Shown: positions 8,199 to 17,229, counted from the first letter of the stretch. The stretch is 64,000 nt of DNA from Rhodocyclus tenuis (GCF_014197755.1 NZ_JACIGE010000017.1:1-64000), one strand, 5' to 3'. Made by a program: numbers and translations. The notes: generated from the letters alone by a model not told the origin.

Positions 8199-8531
8199 AC
8201 GCTCCCGGCCCCGGCGCCGCGGCGGCGGATCACTTGCCGAACCGAGCATCGGCGCCGGTCGGCCTGCTACCTTCCGCTCTGCCGCCTGTTCGATCGCCAG
8301 TTCGTTGATGCGCTGGTAGAACGCTGCCGCTGGCACGATCCAGCTGCGCCCGAACTTCAAGCCAGGAAGGTCGCCGCCGGCCAGCCGCCGACAGGCGGTT
8401 TCCCGGTCGCACTGCAGAATCTTGGCCACATGCTCAAGCCGCAGCGTCGTGACCTGCAGCATGCTCGGGGCCACCATTGGCGGCGGCATCGAGGGGAGGT
8501 CGTCGGTGTCGTCAAGCCCGTTCGTATCCAT
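8178..8531 (-). CDS. HTH (MerR/excisionase type) DNA-binding protein, paralogue A
   Basis: 117 aa; ATG at 8531 preceded by AGGAGATTGC. Residues about 25-80 carry an excisionase-type helix-turn-helix (LEHVAKILQCDRETACRRLAGG, then LPGLKFGRSWIVP). The C-terminus is basic and ends RRRGRERFRPTGF. It is clearly paralogous to the gene at 8742-9185, which has LRCDADTAAKRLNNGDLPGL and RRGRQRFRPPGF in the same places. The duplication includes 3' flanking DNA. Likely a directionality or control factor of the element. Confidence 0.7.
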   Translation of the reverse strand: MDTNGLDDTDDLPSMPPPMVAPSMLQVTTLRLEHVAKILQCDRETACRRLAGGDLPGLKFGRSWIVPAAAFYQRINELAIEQAAERKVAGRPAPMLGSASDPPPRRRGRERFRPTGF

Positions 8532-8697
8532 TGCGCAATCTCCTGTCATTCAGCCGTCGCCCGTTGCTTTGGCGCCTTGATCGGCGTTACTGCCGCGCCC
8601 TTTCTCGTGCGAGCACCGCACTCGATGCTCGCAACACCGGGTCGGCCCGCTTTGCCTGAGTCCGTCAGGCGACGGTGTTGCTATTCATTCGACGACG

Positions 8698-8762
8698 CGC
8701 CCGCCCGCGGTCGACCGCTTTGGCGGCGCGGTGCGTATGCCTCAAAAGCCCGGCGGCCTGAA
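8698..8762. repeat. direct repeat, copy 2
   Basis: Second copy of the 65-bp repeat found at 8134-8198, offset by 564 bp. It again spans the 3' end of an HTH gene and its flank. Confidence 0.7.
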
Positions 8763-9185
8763 TCGTTGTCGCCCCCGACGTTTGGGAGCGACATCGGCTG
8801 CAACCGGCGGCGGCAGGGTGGTCGCCGTCGATAAGCGCCGGCGTGCCTCGGCTTCCTCAAGCGTGATCTGACGCCGCTTCGCCGCTTCTTCCTTTGCCAT
8901 CTCGGCCAAGCGCTCGTAGAACACGCTGGCCGGGATGATCCAGCTATGGCTGAACTTCAGCCCTGGCAAGTCCCCGTTGTTCAGTCTTTTCGCCGCCGTG
9001 TCGGCGTCGCAGCGCAGGATCTCGGCCACTTGCCGGACGTCGAGGATTTCGGGAGTGGTAAGCGACTGTCGCGCGGCGCGCTGATTTTCGCCGAGCGTTT
9101 CGGCCACCAGGGTTTCTGTGGCTGCGTAGAGGCGGACAGCCTCGGCGGCAATGGCAACGACTTCAGCTCTCGATAGCTCTGTCAT
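8742..9185 (-). CDS. HTH (excisionase type) DNA-binding protein, paralogue B
   Basis: 147 aa. The ATG overlaps the stop of the integrase gene (ATGA at 9182-9185), so it is probably co-translated with the recombinase. It has an extra N-terminal helix of about 45 residues (LSRAEVVAIAAEAVRLYAA) compared with paralogue A, then the helix-turn-helix (VRQVAEILRCDADTAAKRL) and wing (LPGLKFSHSWIIP). The C-terminus is basic. Coupling to the integrase makes an excisionase or recombination directionality factor the best guess. Confidence 0.7.
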   Translation of the reverse strand: MTELSRAEVVAIAAEAVRLYAATETLVAETLGENQRAARQSLTTPEILDVRQVAEILRCDADTAAKRLNNGDLPGLKFSHSWIIPASVFYERLAEMAKEEAAKRRQITLEEAEARRRLSTATTLPPPVAADVAPKRRGRQRFRPPGF

Positions 9186-10423
9186 TTTCCGCTCCTTGCT
9201 CTGGCCTTGATCGGTGTCACTGTGGCGCCAGTTGTGGCACCAGTACCGCAGAACTTCGCCCAGTCAGCCATCAGACGGCGCCGCTTGTCGAACGACGTGC
9301 CGCGCGCATACGCCGCTTCGGCCTTGTCCTTGAGTTGGTGCGCGAGGGCATGCTCGATCACTTCGCGCGGGTAGGCGGTCGATTCGCCCGCCCAATCGCG
9401 GAAGGTCGAGCGAAAACCATGTGCCGTCAGGTCGGCGCGCTTCATGCGCTTGAGCACCGCTCCAAGACTGGCATCGCTGAGAGGCTTGCCCTTCACGCCG
9501 GGAAACACGATTGCACCGCCCTCGATTTTCGGCATCGCCTTGATGACGGCGATGGCCGCGTCACTGAGCGGAATGTGATGCTCCTTGCCGGCCTTCATGC
9601 GTTCAGCGGGAATGATCCACGTCTTCGCTTTCAGGTCGAATTCCTCATGGGTTGCCCCGCGCACTTCGCCCGATCGGGCGGCGCAGAGAATCGCCAACTC
9701 CAGCGCGCGGGCAGCAATGCCGGCTTCCTTGCGAAGCGCGACCATGAACTCACCGACCTCCCGCCACGGCAGCGCCGCGTGATGTTCCACTTTCTGCACT
9801 TTCGAGCGAGCGGGCAGCAGTTTGTCCAGGTGGTTGCGCCATGTTGCCGGGTTGTCGCCAGAGCGATAGCCGCGGACGGTCGCCCAGGCGAGAACGGCCT
9901 CGATCCGCCCGCGCAGCCGGCTGGCGGTTTCCGTCTTGCTCGTCCAGATCGGTTCAAGAACGCGCATGACACAGGCGGTATCGACGTCGCCCACAGCGAG
10001 TTTGCCGATGATCGGCGAGGCGTAGGTGTCGAGCGTCGATTGCCATTGCGCCGCGTGCTTGGCGTTCTTCCAGCCGGCGCGCTGCGCTTCGATGTAGGAG
10101 GTCGCGCACTCGTCGAACGTCAGAGCCTTGACGGCCTGCGCCAGCGCCGTGCGCTTTGCAGCTTGCTTCTCGTCGAGCGGATCGATACCAGCACGGAGTT
10201 TGCGCCGACATTCAGCGGCGAGCTCGCGCGCCTCGGCAAGCGTCACGTCGGGATACGGCCCAAGCCCCAGCCATCGCGCCTTGCCGTTGAGCATGAACCG
10301 GAACACCCACGACTTGGCAGACGGTGACCGAACCTGAAGCCAGAGACCTGCACCGTCGCCAAACCTGCCTGGCGCATTGAGGCTCGCCGCCTTTCGATCC
10401 GTCAGCTTGTTGGTTACCGCCAT
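9182..10423 (-). CDS. P4-type tyrosine integrase
   Basis: 413 aa, the usual length of the family. Residues 1-85 match the DUF4102 arm-binding domain (LTDRKAASLNAPGRFGDGAGL), 100-185 the SAM-like core-binding domain, and about 200-390 the catalytic domain. Catalytic residues are visible: Arg in AARSGEVRG (about 248), HGFRSTFRD box (about 333) and the Tyr nucleophile in AYARGTSFDKRR (about 370). It would integrate the element into a tRNA 3' end. Its start faces the putative tRNA-Ser remnant at 10598-10611, the arrangement expected for P4-like islands. Intact, so the element may still be mobile. Confidence 0.92.
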   Translation of the reverse strand: MAVTNKLTDRKAASLNAPGRFGDGAGLWLQVRSPSAKSWVFRFMLNGKARWLGLGPYPDVTLAEARELAAECRRKLRAGIDPLDEKQAAKRTALAQAVKALTFDECATSYIEAQRAGWKNAKHAAQWQSTLDTYASPIIGKLAVGDVDTACVMRVLEPIWTSKTETASRLRGRIEAVLAWATVRGYRSGDNPATWRNHLDKLLPARSKVQKVEHHAALPWREVGEFMVALRKEAGIAARALELAILCAARSGEVRGATHEEFDLKAKTWIIPAERMKAGKEHHIPLSDAAIAVIKAMPKIEGGAIVFPGVKGKPLSDASLGAVLKRMKRADLTAHGFRSTFRDWAGESTAYPREVIEHALAHQLKDKAEAAYARGTSFDKRRRLMADWAKFCGTGATTGATVTPIKARARSGK

Positions 10424-10597
10424 CGCACACCTCGTCTTCCCGGCCTACAAGGAATAGCCACCAAATCAGCCTACAAGACGGCATGCGCTTTTGCAAGGCA
10501 TTTTGATACGACGAGAGACAAGGCAAAGTCTTTATCCCTTGTGCTGCAAGGCCTTAGAGAATTGACGCGAGATGCTATGAGACTACAGGTTAGCGGA
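10424..10597. other. integrase upstream / attachment-site region
   Basis: About 175 bp without a convincing gene, between the integrase start and the tRNA-like remnant. It would hold the integrase promoter and arm-type binding sites. A repeated AGCCTACAAG / GGCCTACAAG pair lies at about 10441 and 10468. Nothing else recognised. Confidence 0.4.
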
Positions 10598-10611
10598 CCC
10601 TCTCTCCGCCA
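10598..10611 (+). mobile_element. putative att site: tRNA-Ser 3'-end remnant
   Basis: CCCTCTCTCCGCCA matches the acceptor 3' strand plus discriminator and CCA of a bacterial tRNA-Ser (acceptor 5' strand would be GGAGAGA). The rest of a tRNA is absent on either side. This is what a duplicated attachment-site fragment looks like at the far edge of an element inserted at a tRNA 3' end. The intact tRNA and the other att site would lie left of the window. Confidence 0.5.
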
Positions 10612-10619
10612 CGCAATTC

Positions 10620-10672
10620 AAAAGCCGGAATATCCATGATAATCAATTGATTATGGATTTCCGGCTTTTTCT
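10620..10672 (+). terminator. strong terminator hairpin at the element/chromosome junction
   Basis: Inverted repeat AAAAGCCGGAA...TTCCGGCTTTT with an inner arm around CAATTGATTAT, ending in a T run on either strand. It directly follows the tRNA-Ser-like remnant, as the native terminator of that tRNA gene would. Confidence 0.7.
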
Positions 10673-10852
10673 ATCCGGCGCAAGAAATAGCCCGTGGGCA
10701 AACCCGTTGCCGCCGATTACAGACATGTTTTTATTCCGCGCTCATCACTCGCGCGCTTGCCCGATGGCTTTTCAAGGCTGGCTGCCGGCGCGCGCAGACG
10801 GAGCGCGGCTGCTTGCGGGCGCCTTCAGGTAGCGGCACAGCCACCTGTCCGC

Positions 10853-12337
10853 TCAAACCCTTTCCTGATAGAAGCGGAATGAATTGCGTCCGGAGGATTT
10901 GGCGTCGTACATCGCGCTGTCGGCCCGCTTGAGGATCTGGCTTTCGCTCAACTCATGATTGATGAACAGGGCGACGCCGATGCTCGCCGTGCATCGATGC
11001 TCGATCCTGATCTCGGCGCCGTCCGCGCGCCTGAAAGTGAGCGTATAGGGCTCGGCCAGCGCGCTACGTATTTTTTCGGCGACGAGACCGGCTTGCAGGT
11101 CCGATTCGTCCCTGTCCTCCGCCAGTTCGCTGATCATCACCAGAAACTCGTCGCCGCCGAAGCGCGCCACGGTATCCGTTTCGCGCACGCAAGCGCTGAG
11201 CCGGGCGGCAGCCTCGATCAGCAGCGCATCGCCCAGTTCGTGGCCGCCGGTGTCGTTCAGCTGCTTGAAGTTGTCGAGGTCCAGGAACATCAGCGCCGAA
11301 TAACAACCGCTGCGCTTGCTGGCGGCCATGGTCTGGGTGAGACGATCCTGGAGCAGGCGCCGGTTCGGCAGTTTGGTCAGCGGGTCCTGGAAGGCCAACT
11401 GGCGTATCTCGGCCTCCAGCCGCTGGCGCTCGGTGATGTCGTGCGAAACGACGAGCACGCGCGCGATACGACCGTCGCTGTCGCGGATGACGCTGCCGCG
11501 CGATTCGAGCGAACGAAAGCTGCCGTCGGCCATCACAAAACGATATTCGAGCGACTGACCGATACCGCTGGCTACCGTTTCCCGGAATGCCTGCCGGACG
11601 CGCTCGCGGTCTTCCGGATGCACGTCGGCAAAGGAATCGCTGCCGATCAGCGCCCGTGGGTTACCGACAAACTTCGCGTAAGACGGACTGTTGTATAGAC
11701 GTCTGCCTTCGAGATCGAGGATGGCGATGAAGTCGGCAATGTTCTCGGCGATCAGATGCGAGAATTCCTTCTGCTCGCGCAGGGCATCTTCAGCGCGCCG
11801 GCGCTCGGAAACATCGTTGAGGGCAATGCGCAGATGCAGCTTGCCACTGGCGTCCGGTGCCGCCGTCATGCTCAGTTGCCCCCAGAACTGCGTGCCATCG
11901 CCCCGGACCATGCGCAGTTCAAGCAACTGTGCCTCGCCGCTCTCGAACAGACGATTGCTGCAGAGCGTGAACGCAGTGAGGCTGTCGCGTACGACGAAGT
12001 GCTGAAAGCGCTGCATGATCAGCGCGCCGCGCGCAAAACCGAGCAAGGTGGCAAGCGTCAGGTTGCCCTCCTCGATGACGCCGCGCTGGTCGACGGTGCA
12101 ATAGCCGACCGGCGCCAGATCGTAGAGATCGAAATAACGCGCGCGCGCGAGTTCAAGCGCCACCTGCGACTCGCGCAACTGCTCGTTCTGCGATTCAAGT
12201 TCGATCTGATGGACCTGCAGCTCGTGCAGCAGGCGCTGAATGCTCATTTCACTGCCCGACTCGCCGCCACCCTGCGCTGCCAGGTGTTTTTCGGCACGCC
12301 GGCGCAAATCGTCTGCAGCCGTCTTGCGCTCACCCAT
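10853..12337 (-). CDS. PAS-PAS-GGDEF diguanylate cyclase
   Basis: 494 aa, no membrane segment. Residues about 35-65 form a coiled coil, two PAS domains follow (about 66-185 and 195-315, the second ending in a PAC-type VSHDITERQRLE), then a GGDEF domain (about 325-490). The active site FGGDEFLV is intact, and RETD five residues upstream is a complete inhibitory I-site, so it should make c-di-GMP under product feedback. GGAAGG precedes the ATG. It begins 26 bp after the CheB-CheR fusion and is probably in the same operon, linking that enzyme to c-di-GMP. Confidence 0.9.
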   Translation of the reverse strand: MGERKTAADDLRRRAEKHLAAQGGGESGSEMSIQRLLHELQVHQIELESQNEQLRESQVALELARARYFDLYDLAPVGYCTVDQRGVIEEGNLTLATLLGFARGALIMQRFQHFVVRDSLTAFTLCSNRLFESGEAQLLELRMVRGDGTQFWGQLSMTAAPDASGKLHLRIALNDVSERRRAEDALREQKEFSHLIAENIADFIAILDLEGRRLYNSPSYAKFVGNPRALIGSDSFADVHPEDRERVRQAFRETVASGIGQSLEYRFVMADGSFRSLESRGSVIRDSDGRIARVLVVSHDITERQRLEAEIRQLAFQDPLTKLPNRRLLQDRLTQTMAASKRSGCYSALMFLDLDNFKQLNDTGGHELGDALLIEAAARLSACVRETDTVARFGGDEFLVMISELAEDRDESDLQAGLVAEKIRSALAEPYTLTFRRADGAEIRIEHRCTASIGVALFINHELSESQILKRADSAMYDAKSSGRNSFRFYQERV

Positions 12338-12363
12338 GATCGCCTTCCGGGACAGGTCCCCGG

Positions 12364-14970
12364 CTAATCCCCGCGGGTGCGGAGTTCAGCCTCCAGTTGT
12401 TTGATTTCGGTGATGTCGGTAAAGGTAATTACCACACCGTCGATTACATTGTCCTGCGTTCGATAAGGCATGATGCGCACGCGAAACCAGCGGCCGTCGT
12501 GCGTAACCACCGGCTTTTCCTGGAACACCAGGGTACGCAACACCTCGTTGGCGTCGTCCTTCAGCTGCGGGTAGTCGAGATCGGTGACGACGTGCGACAG
12601 CGGCCGGCCGACATCGCCGGGGATCAGCTTGAACAGCCTGGTGGCGTGCGTGGTGAAGCGGCGCAGCTTCATCTCGTTGTTGAGAAATACGGTTGCGATT
12701 TCGGTGCTGTTGAGCAGGTTGCTCATGTCGTTGCGCACCCAGGTCAGGTCGTCCACCTTGGCCTGCAACTCGGCATTTACCGTCTGCAGTTCCTCGTTGA
12801 GCGACTGCAGCTCCTCCTTCGAGGTGGTCAGCTCCTCGTTGGTCGACTGCAGCTCCTCGTTGGTCGACTGCAATTCCTCGTTGCTGGACTTCAGTTCCTC
12901 GACCGTGGTCTGCATCTCCTCGTGCGTAACCTGCAAGGCCTCGCGCGTCTGCTGCAGTTCCAGCATCAGCTCGGCACAGGAGCCGTCGTCGCGCGCCGCC
13001 TTGCCGCGCCCTTTGCGCTGGCCCGGCTGCGCCGGAACGTCCTTGAATACGATGAGCACCCGGCCGCGCAGCGCCTCCGGCTTTTCGACGGCCTGGACGA
13101 TCACGTCGACGATCTGGATGCCGCCCTCGCTGCTGATGCGCAGCTTGTTGAGATGAATCGGCTGACCAACGCGCAGCGCCTTGAGGACGACACCGGCGAT
13201 CGCCTCACGCAAGCCCTCGCGCGCCATGGCGTAGATGTTGATATTGGTCTTGCCGGCGGCGGGCTCAAGATATTTGCCGGTGCGCCCGCTGATGTAGACG
13301 ATGTCGCCGTCCTCGTTGACCAGCACCGCCGCCGGCGCCCAGTTCTGCTGGATGAACTGGTCGGCCAGCTGACCCAGATTTTCCTGTCGATCGGGCGGCA
13401 GCTTCTTGCCGGGCGCGTCTCCCTCGACCGGCGCCCGGCGCGGAAAATCCAGATTAGCCACCAGCAGCGTCTGCTCCTGCCGCCGGAAGACACGCGCCTT
13501 GGCGTTGGCCGGGGCAAACAGGTTGGCGAAGTTGCCGACACTCTCGGCACTGCCGAGCAGCAGCAGGCCACCGGGATTGAGCGCGTAGTAGAACAGCGGC
13601 AGCAGCCTTTCCTGCAACTGCGCACCGAAATAGATCAGCAGATTCCGGCAGCAGAGCAGATCGAGCTTGGTGAATGGCGGGTCGGCGATGATGTTCTGCG
13701 GCGCGAACACCACCATGTCGCGGATGCTCTTGCTGATGCGGAAACCGCCGGCATCGTCGGCGACGAAATGGCGGGCAAGGCGCTCCGCCGAGACATCGGC
13801 GCAGATGTTGTCCGGATAATGTCCGCGGCGTGCCAGGCCAATCGCTTCGCCATCGAGGTCGGTGGCGTAGATCTGCAGCTTGAAGCTTGCCTCGGGTTTG
13901 CTCTCTGCCAGCGCCTCCTGGAAGACCATCGCCAGCGAGTAAGCCTCTTCGCCGGTGGAACACGGGCTGACCCAGGCGCGCAGCGTCTTGCCGGCCGGAT
14001 GCTGGGCAAACAGGTAGGGAATGGCTTGCGTGCGCAAGTACTCCCAGACCTCGGGGTCGCGGAAGAAGCTGGTGACGCCGATCAGCAGCTCCCGGAACAG
14101 CAGGTCGAGTTCCTGCGGGTTGCTGCGCAGGTAACGCGCATAGGCGTCAATGCTGGCGATCTGGTTGACTGCCATGCGCCGTTCAACGCGCCGGCTCAGG
14201 GTATTGCTCTTGTACAGGGAAAAATCGTTGCCGCTGCGGTCGCGCAGCAGGATCACGATCTTGTCGAGTCCGCTGACGATATCGGGACGCGGACCGCGCG
14301 GGCTCCCGCCATCGTGCACCGGATGCTGCAAGTAGTCGGCAATGCGCGCCGGCAAGGACTCGGGAAGGGCGACGATATCGGCAACACCGGCATCGATCGC
14401 CGAGCGCGGCATGCTGTCGGCTTGCGCGCTGGCGGGTTCCTGCGTCAGCGTCAGACCGCCTTTTTCCTTGATCGCGCGCAGTCCGAAGGCGCCGTCCGAG
14501 CCCATGCCGGAGAGGATGACGCCAATGGCCTTTTCCTTGCGGTCATTGGCGAGCGAACGCAAAAAGAAGTCGATCGGCAGACGCAGGCCGTTCACCGACA
14601 TCTGCTCGAGCAGGCGCAGCTTTCCGTGCAACAGCGAGAGATCCTTGTCCGGCGGAATGACGTAGACACAGTTCGGCTCGATCAGCGCACCGTCAAGCGC
14701 CTCGAAGACGCGCATCGGCGTCAGACGCTGCAGCAAGCCGGGCAAGGCACTTACATGATCCGGCGAGAGGTGCTGGATGACGACAATCGCCCAGCCACTG
14801 TCGGGCGGCACATGCGTCAGGAATTTTTCCAGCGCTTCGAGACCGCCCGCCGAGCAGCCGATACCGACGACCGGCAAGTCGGTTTGCCCGGACGTGTTGC
14901 CGGCAAACGATTCAACATCCAGGGCGGTGGCCAGCGAGGCAGCGGGCGGGGGAGTGATCAGATCAGACAT
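12364..14970 (-). CDS. CheB-CheR-PAS fusion (methylesterase/methyltransferase sensor protein)
   Basis: 868 aa. Residues about 30-215 are a CheB methylesterase domain with Ser40 in GIGCSAGG, the catalytic His in VIQHLSPDH and Asp in LSGMGSDGA. Residues about 235-500 are a CheR methyltransferase domain (CSTGEEAYSLAM, CRNLLIYF). A long Glu/Leu coiled coil with repeated STNEEL units (about 655-745) leads to a PAS/PAC domain (about 755-860). There is no receiver domain, so regulation is presumably through PAS. Such fusions normally modify non-canonical receptors or act with hybrid kinases. It is upstream of the diguanylate cyclase on the same strand. Confidence 0.92.
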   Translation of the reverse strand: MSDLITPPPAASLATALDVESFAGNTSGQTDLPVVGIGCSAGGLEALEKFLTHVPPDSGWAIVVIQHLSPDHVSALPGLLQRLTPMRVFEALDGALIEPNCVYVIPPDKDLSLLHGKLRLLEQMSVNGLRLPIDFFLRSLANDRKEKAIGVILSGMGSDGAFGLRAIKEKGGLTLTQEPASAQADSMPRSAIDAGVADIVALPESLPARIADYLQHPVHDGGSPRGPRPDIVSGLDKIVILLRDRSGNDFSLYKSNTLSRRVERRMAVNQIASIDAYARYLRSNPQELDLLFRELLIGVTSFFRDPEVWEYLRTQAIPYLFAQHPAGKTLRAWVSPCSTGEEAYSLAMVFQEALAESKPEASFKLQIYATDLDGEAIGLARRGHYPDNICADVSAERLARHFVADDAGGFRISKSIRDMVVFAPQNIIADPPFTKLDLLCCRNLLIYFGAQLQERLLPLFYYALNPGGLLLLGSAESVGNFANLFAPANAKARVFRRQEQTLLVANLDFPRRAPVEGDAPGKKLPPDRQENLGQLADQFIQQNWAPAAVLVNEDGDIVYISGRTGKYLEPAAGKTNINIYAMAREGLREAIAGVVLKALRVGQPIHLNKLRISSEGGIQIVDVIVQAVEKPEALRGRVLIVFKDVPAQPGQRKGRGKAARDDGSCAELMLELQQTREALQVTHEEMQTTVEELKSSNEELQSTNEELQSTNEELTTSKEELQSLNEELQTVNAELQAKVDDLTWVRNDMSNLLNSTEIATVFLNNEMKLRRFTTHATRLFKLIPGDVGRPLSHVVTDLDYPQLKDDANEVLRTLVFQEKPVVTHDGRWFRVRIMPYRTQDNVIDGVVITFTDITEIKQLEAELRTRGD

Positions 14971-15491
14971 TGTTGTTCAGGGCAGCAGTAATTTCTCATC
15001 GTTCGCCGTCAACATCGGCCACCCGGGCAGTCGCCTGTGCAGGCCGCCAAGGCTTGGTGAAGAAGACGAGCGGAACATCAAACGGGGCCTGCACCGGAGG
15101 ATGGGCAGGCCCCGCAATTTGATCGCAGCTGCATCACCCCTAGCCGAAAAAACCCGCTCTCGATGAACAATCGATTAGTACAGGGTGATATGCACAGGCG
15201 CCAAGCTACACCGTTTTTCGCGGATGTCGACTCTATTCCCGAGAATTACCACGAACGGGTAGCAAGCGTCGCGCCAGCCAGGCCATCAGCTCGCCACTGG
15301 CTGCCGAACGCCGTGACGCAGCGCAGGCCGTCCCGGCGGCGGGCGCCACATGCCGCTGCAAATTGCCGGCAAAGTCGCGGGAAACGGCAAAGTCTGCCGC
15401 AGCGGCGGCGCTTTTTCGCCCGCCAGGCCGCCTGGGCACTGGTACGCGTATTGCTCTGCTGGTCGCATCGACAACAGCGAAGGAGCACTCC
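14971..15491. other. intergenic region between divergent genes
   Basis: About 520 bp with no convincing gene on either strand; the open frames present are antisense-type shadows without ribosome-binding sites. It contains a perfect 10-bp stem hairpin (15083-15114) and must hold the promoters of the leftward CheB-CheR gene and the rightward 15492 gene. Confidence 0.5.
15083..15120. terminator. GC-rich hairpin, terminator-like or repetitive element
   Basis: CGGGGCCTGC and GCAGGCCCCG form a perfect 10-bp stem with a 12-base loop, followed on the plus strand by CAATTT. There is no obvious gene for it to terminate, so it may be a dispersed palindromic repeat. Confidence 0.4.
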
Positions 15492-15914
15492 ATGCGAGTC
15501 CATGCCACGCATGAATCCCTGCCAGCAGCGGTGCCGGCAACGACCGCCGGCAGTACCGGCAGTACCGGCTTTCAGGCGGCGCTGGCTGCCGCCCAGGAAA
15601 GTCAGTCCAGCAAGACAACGGCAGCGACGCCGGCACAGGGCGAGACTTCGGTAGCGGCAAGCGGCAAAAAGACGGCACTTGAACAGCTGGAGGAATATCT
15701 GCGCAAAACGCCGGCCGAACATATGCGCGAGGCGATTCTCAAGCAGATGGGGCTGACCGAGGCCGATCTGGCGGCAATGTCACCCGAGCAGCGCACTGCG
15801 GTCGAGAACACGATCGCCGAAAAGATCAGGGAATTCATGCTCGGCAGGGAAAGCCATTTGCCGAGCGAAGAACAAGCCTCGCTGTCGATCCAGTCGCTGC
15901 TGGCGGTGGGCTGA
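15492..15914 (+). CDS. small helical protein of unknown function
   Basis: 140 aa; the start is set by AAGGAG eight bases before ATG at 15492. Residues 1-60 are Ala/Thr/Ser-rich and disordered with a GSTGSTG repeat. Residues 65-120 form an ordered acidic/basic helical block (ALEQLEEYLRKTP, MREAILKQMGLTEADLAAM) of a kind I have seen in uncharacterised proteins of motile proteobacteria. No catalytic residues. It is transcribed away from the CheB-CheR fusion and converges on the response regulator gene. Confidence 0.6.
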   Translation: MRVHATHESLPAAVPATTAGSTGSTGFQAALAAAQESQSSKTTAATPAQGETSVAASGKKTALEQLEEYLRKTPAEHMREAILKQMGLTEADLAAMSPEQRTAVENTIAEKIREFMLGRESHLPSEEQASLSIQSLLAVG

Positions 15915-16065
15915 TCGTTTCCGAACGGCCAACTCAAGCGAAGCCGGTTCCCGACCCTTCGTCCTGAACCGGTTCTGGCAGCGGCGCTACCTCTGAGCGG
16001 CAAGTTGCAGCGGCAGATCGTCGCCGCTACCCGGTAAACAGGGCAAGGCACCTTCAGGGACAAAC

Positions 16066-17229
16066 TCAGAACAGCTCGATCCGGTTTTCCTCGAGCGAGG
16101 CATCGGCGGCGCCGCGCAGTTCCTGCTGCAGGGCCGCGTCAAGCCCCTCGCCGAGCGACTTCATGATCGCGTCGGTTTCCACCGCTTCGCCATAAAGCTC
16201 GGCGATGGCATTGCGCGCCAGGCTCTGCAGGTGCAACTCCTGCTCTTCAGTCAGACCCATGGTGTAGAAGGACTTTTCGATATCGCGCACCAGTTGGTCG
16301 AGGATGACGACGCCTTTCTGTCGCTGTTCGCCCAGCCGCTTCTCGACTTCGCGCAGCATGGTCGAGTTCTGATGCAGCAGTCCGAGCAGGGTATCGCCGC
16401 GGCTGATCGCCTCGAGCATCAGTTCCAGCGAACTCATGTGGATGTCGACCGCTTCGGCGATCATGACGACGTTGTCCTTGATGCGGATATGTTCCTCGTC
16501 GCTGCGCGGCATGTTGCTGACGACAATCGAAACGTGCGCAAAATTGAATGCCGAGCGCCGACCGAAATCAACGATGCGCTCAGCACCGGCCATGCGTGTC
16601 AGCACCGACTCTTCCAATGGCGAGCAGAAGCCGTTGCGGTTACGCGACAAGGTGCCATTGGTCGCACGCAACTGGATACTGGCGTCCAGCCCGTACTCGG
16701 TGAGCAGCGCCAGCGTCGCGTCGATGATCGAACCGAACCCGGTAAAGCCGACGATCTCGCGCAGGAACCTGACGATCCGCTCGGCGTCGTTGGCCGTTGT
16801 CATCGCGACGACCGCCGCATTTGAAGAAACCTGCACCTGCGCCGCCAGTTCGGCGTTCTTCTCCTGATTGCGCAGGACCACGGCGACCTTGCTGCGCAAG
16901 TCGGCCGGAACCAGCGGCTTGGTCAGGTAGTCATCGCCGCCGGCATCGTAGCCGGCAAGACGGTCCTCCGTTTCCGTGTGCGCCGAAATGAAAATCACCG
17001 GCAGCGCGCTCGTTGCCGCTTTCGATTTCAGCTGACGACAGACCTCGTAGCCGCTGAGAAGCGGCATTTCGACGTCGAGCAGGAGCAGATCGAAAGCGGA
17101 CTTGCCCGCCAGGGCGATCCCCTCCTCGCCATTGGTGGCATGCGTGATGGTAAAGGACGCGCCGAGGACGCCTTCGAGCTGGATCGCCGTCAGATCGTCG
17201 TCATCAATGATCAGGATTGATTTTTTCAT
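16066..17229 (-). CDS. CheY-type response regulator with C-terminal regulatory region
   Basis: 387 aa. Receiver domain at residues 1-120 with acidic pocket IIDDDD, phosphoacceptor Asp52 (LLLDVEMP) and Lys of TKPL. The remaining 260 residues have no DNA-binding or known output domain; they read as a GAF-like alpha/beta region followed by helices. The protein ends ENRIELF, the same IELF terminus as the MCP at 21457-22761. It lies downstream of the hybrid kinase 17323-20592 on the same strand and is its likely partner. Confidence 0.85.
   Translation of the reverse strand: MKKSILIIDDDDLTAIQLEGVLGASFTITHATNGEEGIALAGKSAFDLLLLDVEMPLLSGYEVCRQLKSKAATSALPVIFISAHTETEDRLAGYDAGGDDYLTKPLVPADLRSKVAVVLRNQEKNAELAAQVQVSSNAAVVAMTTANDAERIVRFLREIVGFTGFGSIIDATLALLTEYGLDASIQLRATNGTLSRNRNGFCSPLEESVLTRMAGAERIVDFGRRSAFNFAHVSIVVSNMPRSDEEHIRIKDNVVMIAEAVDIHMSSLELMLEAISRGDTLLGLLHQNSTMLREVEKRLGEQRQKGVVILDQLVRDIEKSFYTMGLTEEQELHLQSLARNAIAELYGEAVETDAIMKSLGEGLDAALQQELRGAADASLEENRIELF

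Noticed and set aside
10598-10611. A complete tRNA-Ser gene
   Set aside because: Only the 3' acceptor strand and CCA match; no 5' half is present in the 200 bases upstream.
12397-14991. 864-aa open frame antisense to the CheB-CheR fusion
   Set aside because: Shadow of high-GC coding sequence: no domain, no ribosome-binding site, while the opposite strand has complete catalytic motifs.
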